A stretch of DNA of 64,000 nt, from the NCBI RefSeq assembly GCF_032854445.1, contig NC_088300.1, forward strand, positions 73,523,005 through 73,587,004. Direction: 5' to 3'. Below, piece after piece: positions 13,301 to 22,300 of this stretch. The position numbers and the translations under genes were made by a program. Position 1 is the stretch's first letter. Every line of letters begins with the position of its first letter. The DNA is from Liolophura sinensis (taxonomy: Eukaryota > Mollusca > Polyplacophora > Chitonida > Chitonidae). Under the pieces are notes generated by a model. It did no database searches. It saw only the letters and a program-made list of their open reading frames with translations, and had not been told where the DNA came from.

Positions 13301-16300
13301 TTGCCCATGTTCGGCAGAGATTCTACACAGTCAACTCTATATATGATTTGTTTGACAGCATCGCTGGCGATGTTGTCATAAATTATTTGAAGGCCATTGG
13401 CCTATATCATAAAATATAAATTATAATTGTCATGGATATCTATAGATAAACAGTTATATATATTTATACATGTACTCTAACCCTGGTTTTCGAGGTTTAA
13501 ATCTTATTTTTCTTTTATTCGATTTTAATCAGGTCTGTACTTTTTGTTTTACTTTTGGTGTTCATATTGTCATATCGAAAACCTTAACCGTCTCTTGCTT
13601 TCACCTTGTTCTCGCCACGGTATGGCTGAAATATTGCCGATGTGGCGTTAAGCCATAATCATTCATTCATTCATGTATGAAACCCTAGCAATGTTTCTTT
13701 ATAGCAAGTTGTAGAGGAGTCTAGAATGTATATAGATTACCATAGTTTATTGTCTCTGGGATATGACTGTCCAGGAACAGCTGTTTTAATGACCTGTGTA
13801 AAAAAAGAATTCTCAGATCGCATTATCCATTGATAATGGGTTAGCCCCTTTATGCCTGAATTGGTTATTATAAAGGTTGTTGTAATTCTGAAACAGCTTG
13901 CACATTAGTAAGGTGTGGATGTAGAGATTGCTGACATTTTCACGTCTGTTCTATTATTTTTACAGGAAAAAGAGGAGTATGAACAACAGGAAGAACAGCG
14001 TCGTAAAGCCTATGAAGCCGAGTTGGCAAGACTGGACCGAGAGCGCGAGGAGCGAGAACGTCAGCGTCAGCAGGAGGAGACGGAGATGATCCGTAAACGA
14101 CATGCCAAAGAGAGGCTGGCGGAGCTGAAAAAATCAGAGCTCGGGGCTCGTGTCTTCAAAAATCTGGATGAAGAGGTAAAGTCTGTATAAATATTTGTTA
14201 ACAAGAAGTTCTAATTTGAGTATTTCTGCCACATGGTTTACCTAACCTAATAGAGTTTGAAAAAAAAAAAAAAACATACTTGCTGCTGACACAATTTATT
14301 CAAACTGTTTTTTTGTCAAGTTCCAAACTATTAATTTTGAAAATTCTGTTAACTTTTGAATGCTTCTGCCAGCTGGTGATCTCTCTTGGTTTTTTCATGT
14401 AACCTATAGCTTCACACCACACTTACTTTCTTTCACTGAAAATATGTTTGAAATCTTATTAAATTGTTATATTATGAAATCAGGACAGTATTCAGATTTG
14501 CTCATGTGTAACCATTGGTTATCAGGAACTGGAAGAACTGGATGTGGACGACATAATGGCCAAACAAGTGGAGCAGTTAGAGAAGGAGAAGAAAGAGTTA
14601 ATGGAGAGGCTGAAGGCACAAGAGAAGAAAGTAAATGTCATACTTTCAGTACATATGAATTACTGTAAAATAACCTAAAGTTTTGCTGTGCCATGAACAA
14701 CCTTGCTGAAACTTACCCTTCAGTAATCTGTAACATGTCATCCTACCTTCAAAGCAAACCTTAATGCACCTTTCTAAGATTAACAGAAACTCTTTAGAAT
14801 CAGAGAAACTTAGCCATGGACGAATTATGTCATTTGCAGCTTTCACATACTTTGAAAATGTGTCCGCGATTTTAAAAGAGAGTACAATGTCATGATGTTC
14901 TTAATAATCAATTTTATGCAGGAAGCGTTGCGTTGTGCATAGTTGTGTAAATCTGCACGTCTGATCACAGGCCCTTGATCACTAGATTCAGTGTATATTC
15001 CTGGAGAACAAGTTAACAATAAATGTTTTTCCTCAGGTGGATTACTTTGCCCGCGCCCGACGCTTGGAGGAAGTGCCCTTGTTGCAGAAGGAACACGAAG
15101 AAAACAGCATTAAGGCTAGGGAGTTCTGGGAGCAGCAGGAACTGGAACGCGTGAGCAAATCTTCTGCTGCTTTATTCTGTTATCCTGGTAGATAAGTTTA
15201 TACTATGTAGGAGAGCAGTTGAAGTAAGAATGGCAATGTGTTCTTAATTAAGATGACTGGTCAAATAAGAAAACTGAAGTATGCATGTATTAGTCCAGAG
15301 CTAGTATCCTGTGATATATCACTCACGGAGGTCTGTCAGAAACCTGCACATGGTCATGGGTTTCCCCCCACCATAATGCTGGCAGCCCTCATTTTCATGA
15401 TGTTTATTTAATTTATTCTTACTGATATGCTGATGAAAGATTGGTGTAAATATAATTGTTGTGAAAGGGTAAGTAACAGTTTGCGTATCGGTACAGATTT
15501 TCAAAGATAATGGCGTTGCTCGTTTTACAGATTGAAACCTTAAAGAAGGAACGTGAAATTGCCCTGGCCAATCGGGATCGTCTCTCTCGGATGTGGACAG
15601 ACAAGGAGGAGTTCTTGAATCAGCTGAAGGATGCCAGACAATCTGTATACAAGGTGAGAACATACAGTAGACAGTAGACAATTTGTATATGAGGTGACAA
15701 TAGATACTATACTATAAATCCATTGGCCTTCCTTATTATGGCTACAAGCAAGACTTGTACCCAAAGAGTTCAAATGCTCAGTAATCTGCATTACATCGAT
15801 GCTGGCTCTATGAGTCACTCGTGCTTCAGCCAACCAATGACGTTCCAGCTATTGGGGTTATGAGGTTCCAAATCCAGCTATTCATCTTTGGCTTTGCTTT
15901 GTCAGGTGCTTCTCGCTGTTCAGATCCCAGCTTATGCTGGCTTCCTCTCCGGCTGTAAGTGGGAATGTCTGCCTGCTACCTGTCGAGGGTGGTGAGATTC
16001 CCGGGGAGTGTGCCTGGTTTCCCCAACCATAATGCCAGCTGCCATTGTATAAGTGAAAAGTTCTTGACTGTGGCTTAAAACCCCAAACAAATGAATAAAT
16101 AAATATAATATTAGACCCAATCAAATAAATGCATACATGGAGAAGAGTCTATCTAAGATGAGGACATGCTCTGTCATTGGCTGTACCAGGAACTGGATTA
16201 ATTTGGTGTTAACTTCACACAAGTTGTTCAGAAACATGAACTCAGGTTAACGCTCTTGTTGTTATAAACCTCCAGGACAAACTGAAGGAGTTTGAGAAGA

Positions 16301-19300
16301 AACTGGCCGAAGAGAGGAAACGGCGCTTGCTGGATCGTAAAGAGCGACGCAAAGAGGAGCGCAGGATGAAGTGGATCAAAGAGAAGGAGGAAATTGAGCA
16401 GAGGAGAAAAGATGAGGAAATGAAGAGAGGTAAATGTGACTGCTGGGATAATGATGCCATCAGTGCATGTGAATTGTGTACTTTGAGATACCTTGATGCT
16501 TTTTGGTTCTATCATGACAGGAAAGCATGCTGAGATAATGGTTTCTAGCCCAGTCAGTACCATCAATCACCGCAGTTGTTTTTTTTAGAACTTGATGTCT
16601 AAACTATAAATTGAAGGAATCTTCGTGTGTGTGTACTCAAAATGACCATATATTTCATCCACGATTAACTTGCCCATTTGTCCTGATTTTGCATTATATT
16701 GATTTTAGAATGGCAATTTGAGGTTTGGTTGGAAATTGGAATGATATTCTACTGGAATATTATAAGTTTCAGAAGCAAAAATGATATTTTGTGAATTTTT
16801 AATTGCCTCTAGAAATGCACTTTTGTGGCTGGAATTTTAGGTGGTTTAAGATATGTGTTTCAGTTTTCTCTACAGCTATCCTTCAGATAGACTTCACACT
16901 GACTAAGTGCATTGCTGATTACCCCAAAATGGCAGTGTCCAGTAAGCAAAAATAATGTGCTTTGCCTTTGCCATAATGACATTACGAACAAACATTGTAT
17001 GGCAGCATCCATTGATCCAAATCACTTGTCTGTTTAGAGCGTGAAGAGAAGGAGCGCCTTGAGCGTGAGCTGCGTGAGAAGGAGGAGGCCGAATACCATG
17101 AACGTCTGGCCAAGTTGGAGGAGCAGGCAGCTAAACAGCGGGAACGAGAGCGGGAGATTGAAGAGCGCGAGGCCAGGAGGGTTGAAGAGGAGATGAAAGC
17201 AAGAGAGAAACCAAGCAGGTGTTTGAAAATTTTCTGCTTTTTTTCTTCTTTATTTTTCCATTTTTTAAGGCTGGTGTTGCTGGATAAGAGTAGCACCCTT
17301 CTGGAGAAGCCAGTTTTATGAATTTTCAACTGCCTTCTAAAGCCTGGTTCTCAAACACTGGCGGACTGACATGGAGACGGATGTTGAGACTGAGGACTCG
17401 AGTGTTCTCATAATGTGGAATACATGGCAACCGGCAGTGGTCGTGTCCTCGTACACCCGGCAGGTACTGATTCTGTGAGAACCAGGATTAAGAGAATAAA
17501 GTTACTTTCCTGCAATCTGAAAATTTACACCACTGTTTTGAGTTGTGGCATACCAAGGTTCTTGGATGCGTAAGAATTTTACCTTTAGATGGGTATGGTC
17601 ACAAGTTAGCACAGGTTTATATTGAAACTGATTACAGGGAGCTGGAAAGTGCTGATGGAGAGAGAAGTTGGAGGGCTCCTGCAGAAAAGGATACAAGCTG
17701 GCGTAGGGGTCCAGGGCCTGAAGAGCCATCAGAGCATCGTGCGTGGAAGCCGTCTATCCGAGAGGGAGGCTGGAGAGACCGAGAAAGGGAAAGAGAAGCC
17801 AGCTGGAGGTCAAATAGGTGAGACATCAGCAGCATTGTCCAGCAATGCCATACCTAAAGTGGTTTACATTAGTTAATTCGTATAACCTTGTTACATATCG
17901 GTGCTAGTTACAAGACAAATACAGAGGATAAACAGTTGCACAACACCACTGACCAGATAACAGAGCAACATTATTCAAAACAACAGGGAAACAGGTGAAC
18001 TGTCAGTCAGTTTCATTAGAAAGGTACCAATGAAAATAGAAAAAACTGAATGAATGATCATGACTTGACACCACTTCAGCAATATTTCAACCATGTTGTG
18101 ACAAGACACGAACTTCATTCAATTTTCATTCCACAATGTTGAATGTTGCTACCTTACCAGCAAAAAACATTTAATGTTGAGACAGGAAAATGACACGCTG
18201 CCCAAGTGTTGCCCTATTTACTATTTGTGTATCTAGGAGTGTCAAACTGGGCACACACTAATCCCCTGCCCTCTTTCAGCCAGGTTTTTTCATGATAGTA
18301 GCAAACTTGGTCACAGACAGGGAACACGTCTGTCATACTAGCTGCACAAGATGTCTTTAATTTACTCACATGGTTATTCAGCCCAAGACAGGGCTAGTTG
18401 TGAGTTGGTGGTCAAGTCTCAGCTACTAGCCACCAGGTACAGATTTATTTATTTATTTATTTACCACAATTCTTCAACCTTTTCAACTAGTACTGCGACA
18501 GATATTTTGAAACATTCTGAGAGAACTATGGAGTGTAGAGAAACAATCTGCACAGTTTTATGAAACTTACATCTTAATGATACAAACAGATAATTTTTGG
18601 TGTCATTTCCACAATAATTGTAGGCATAGATTCCACTGAAAAAAAATTTGTTGAAAAGGTTGAAGATTTACAGTAATCGTTCTTTTTTTTTTTCCACCAT
18701 ACACATATCACAACATGTCTTCAACATGAATGATATCAGAGGAAAAAGTTTATCGTGAATTGACTTAACATCACAAAGACTCAAGAAAGAATTCAAGCTA
18801 CTGGAGAATTTTTTTTTATTGCCTGTTGTATGTAAAGTTTGATGGAGCTATTGATGGGGCTGGTTAAAGTAAAGTGATCCTTAATTATTGAGATTGCAGA
18901 CTAACTGCATTCTGGCTGATTTGGTTGCAGTTTTAACTTTGAAGGTAGGGGGGTTGTCTCTGGTACTAGGCTGTGGAATAAGTAAAAGTACAACGTTTAA
19001 AGCATTGAAATAAACACGTAACCTATGTATGTATATGAAAGGTGTTAGAATATGGATTTTATTTCTTTGAAGACTTGAAATCTCGAAAAATAAACATTTA
19101 ACTTATGCGTGGACATGCAGGGCCTCCGTGGCCAAGTGGATTCGCCTGCCAGCATGTCGCAGTGACTTATGTGCCTCCCACGAATGCGGCCGCTGTGAGT
19201 TCAAGTCCGGCTTAGTCATAATGCTGACCGCCATTGATAAGTGAAAATTCTTGAGTGCAGTGTAAAACACCTGTCAAGTAAAACAACATGTATGTACATG

Positions 19301-22300
19301 AGATGTGTTAGAATATGGTTTTTTATTTCCTATTTCTACCATCTCTGTGATGAATGTATGTGAAGCATTAATGCTTTAGTACCCTTGCTTTTCGTATATA
19401 CCTGGGCAGCACATGCACTGCTAATTGATCAAGAACAGTTTACAAAATACAGGAAAGGAATAATATTATGTTTTGCAAAAGCATCTTCACTAGTCTCTTA
19501 TTATCTCCCCTATTTTAGTAGGAAGCAAATCCTGATTTTATTGTAAGACTTGGTACTTACCAAATTTAATGCTTGTCATTTGTTTTACTTGCATATTGAC
19601 GAAATCTTTAGGACAAGACATCAGATTATTGTAGCTAACACCTTATAATAACCGGTATTGCCCAAGTGTTGCCCTATTTACCTGCTGTGTATCTAGGAGT
19701 GTCAAACTGGGCAGAGATTAGTCCTCTAATCTGGCTAACCAGACTACACTGACAAAAGTGGAGTCTCCTCCAGGATTGAGCACAACATAAAGACTTGTTT
19801 ATGTACATAATGCTTCAAAACCAAAGATGAGCAGCAGGCTATGAGATCAACTTCTCATTGATATGTTAGTAATGTTTTTCCTGTTAAATTCGTGCATAGC
19901 ATTGTCATTTCTCAGTTTTAGTTTTGAGTTCAGGAATGCTTTCAGTAACATGCCATTTCTCTTCCTGGCTCTTGTTCTGATCATCTTGTTTTGGCATCAC
20001 AGAGATGATGGGCCAAGAGAATTCAGACGGGATGATGGTGGTGGAAGAGACTTCAGACGTGATGACCGTGACTTCAGGCGTGAAGATGGTGGTGGAAGGG
20101 ACTTCAGACGAGATGACCGGGACTTCAGACGTGACGATGGTGGTGGTAGGGACTTCAGCAGGCGGGATGACGGTGGTGGTAGAGACTTCAGGCGTGATGA
20201 CCGAGACTTCAGGCGTGATGACCGGGAGTTCAGGCGTGATGATCGGGATACAGGTGACTGGAGACGTGGTGGTCCACCCCGGGACGAACCTGATCGCTTC
20301 CAGCGAGAGGAGCATCGATGGAGGGACAGGGGTGGCCCCAGAGATGAGGATCGCTCCTGGAGAAGAGATGAGCCTCATGGACGCTGGGGAGATCGTGACA
20401 GAGGCCCACCCCGTGGACCACCCAGAGATGACGATCGAGACTGGAGGTCACGAGGACCTCCTCAGGATGATGACCGCGGGCCACCAATGCGAGGAGGTCC
20501 CCGAGACGATGATAGAGGTCCTCCACGTGGACCCCCAAGAGATGACCGGGGTCCGCCTGCACGGCGAGACTTTGGCAGAGACGACCGGGATTGGAGAGAT
20601 CGAGGTCCCCCTCGTGAAGAGAGGAGCTTCAGAGGAATGCCACGTGATGTCCGGCTTGATGATCCTCCCCCACGCAGCTCCCCTAGAGGCATGCCCCGTG
20701 ATGTCCGGCTGGACGAGGACCGAGCTCCAGCAATGCGGGGTATGCCACGTGATGTGCGGTTAGATGATCCTCCTCCAAGGCAGTCTCCGCGAGGGATGCC
20801 CAGAGATGTGAGGCTGGACGAGCCAGAGGGCCCCTGGAGGAGAGGAGGTGAGTAACAACTCAGTCCTGGTAAACTGGACATTGAGGTTTGGCTCTTTACA
20901 AACTGGGGTTCATGGTAAGCCTGGGTTAGGTAGTCATGATAAACTGGGGTTCGTGGTAAGCCAGGGCTAAGTAGTCATGGTAAACTGGGGTTCATGGTAA
21001 GCCAGGGCTTAGGTAGTCATGGTAAACTGGGGTTCGTGGTAAGCCAGGGCTTAGGTAGTCATGGTAAACTGGTAGGTAGTCGTGGCAAACGTGGGTTCAT
21101 GGTAAACTTGGGTTCATGGTAAGCCAGGGTTAGGTAGTCATGGTAAACTGGGGTTCGTGGTAAGCCAGGGCTAGGTAGTCTTGATAAACTGGGATTCGTG
21201 ATAAGCCAGGGCTAGGTGGTCATGGTAAACTGGGGTTCATGGTAAGCCAGGGTTAGGTAGTCATGGTAAACTGGGGTTCGTGGTAAGCCAGGGCTAGGTA
21301 GTCATGGTAAACTGGGGTTCGTGGTAAGCCAGGGTTAGGTAGTCATGGTAAAGTGGGCTTCGTGATAAGCCAGGGTTAGGTGGTCATGGTAAACTGGGGT
21401 TCATGGTAAGCCAGGGTTAGGTAGTCATGGTAAACTGGGGTTCGTGGTAAGCCAGGGCTAGGTAGTCATGGTAAACTGGGGTTCGTGGTAAGCCAGGGTT
21501 AGGAAGTCATGGTAAACTGGGGTTCGTGATAAGCCAGGGTTAGGTGGTCTGGGTAAACTGGGGTTCGTGGTAAGCCAGGGCTAGGAAGTCATGGTGAACT
21601 GGGGTTCATGGTAAGCCAGGGTTAGGTAGTCATGGTAAACTGGGGTTTGTGGTAAGCCAGGGTTAGGTAGTCATGGTAAAGTGGGCTTCGTGATAAGCCA
21701 GGGCTAGGTGGTCATGGAAAACTGGGGTTCGTGGTAAGCCAGGGTTAGGTAGTCATGGTAAACTGGGATTCGTGATAAGCCAGGGCTAGGTGGTCATGGA
21801 AAACTGGGGTTCGTGGTAAGCCAGGGTTAGGTAGTCATGGTAAACTGGGGTTCGTGGTAAGCCAGGGTTAGGTAGTCATGGTAAACTGGGGTTCATGGTA
21901 AGCCAGGGTTAGGTAGTCATGGTAAACTGGGATTCGTGATAAGCCAGGGCTAGTTGGTCATGGAAAACTGGGGTTCGTGGTAAGCCAGGGTTAGGTAGTC
22001 ATGGTAAACTGGGGTTCGTGGTAAGCCAGGGTTAGGTAGTCATGGTGAACTGGGGTTCGTGGTAAGCCAGGGTTAGGTAGTCATGGTAAACTGGGGTTCG
22101 TGGTAAGCCAGGGTTATGTAGTCATGGTAAACTGGGGTTCGTGGTAAGCCAGGGCTAGGTAGTCATGGTTAAATGGGATTCATGGTAAGCCAAGGCTAGG
22201 TAGTCATGGTAAACTGGGGTTCATAGTAAGCCAGGGTTAGGTAGTCATGGTAAACTGGGGTTCGTGGTAAGCCAGGGTTAGGTAGTCATGGTGAACTGGG

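Larger units (their letters stand above)
7741..13673 (+). mobile_element. Non-LTR retrotransposon (I/Nimb-like LINE), nearly full length, in eIF3A intron 11
   Basis: The element is in the same orientation as eIF3A. It begins at a C-rich tract at 7741, has a 5' leader to about 8367, then ORF1 and ORF2, and ends in an ATTC-type short repeat after the tail GATGTGGCGTTAAGCCATAA. The flanks carry TGTATGAA at both 7732-7739 and 13674-13681, a likely target-site duplication. Endonuclease of the APE type, reverse transcriptase, RNase H and a C-terminal Cys/His motif in one ORF point to the I group (I, Nimb) rather than CR1, L2 or RTE; the exact clade is inference. ORF2 has a frameshift and a stop, so the copy should be non-autonomous. 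Confidence 0.93.
17818..20003 (+). other. eIF3A intron 18
   Basis: A 2.2-kb intron holding a MITE-like element, a SINE and a pair of dispersed 64-bp repeats, all listed separately. No further exon of the gene was found in it; phase passes directly from 17817 to 20004. Confidence 0.6.

Noticed and set aside
20005-20881. Long open frames on the + strand in another frame and on the minus strand across eIF3A exon 19
   Set aside because: Shadows of a low-complexity RDD/PPR-coding exon; the spliced eIF3A frame is continuous and conserved.
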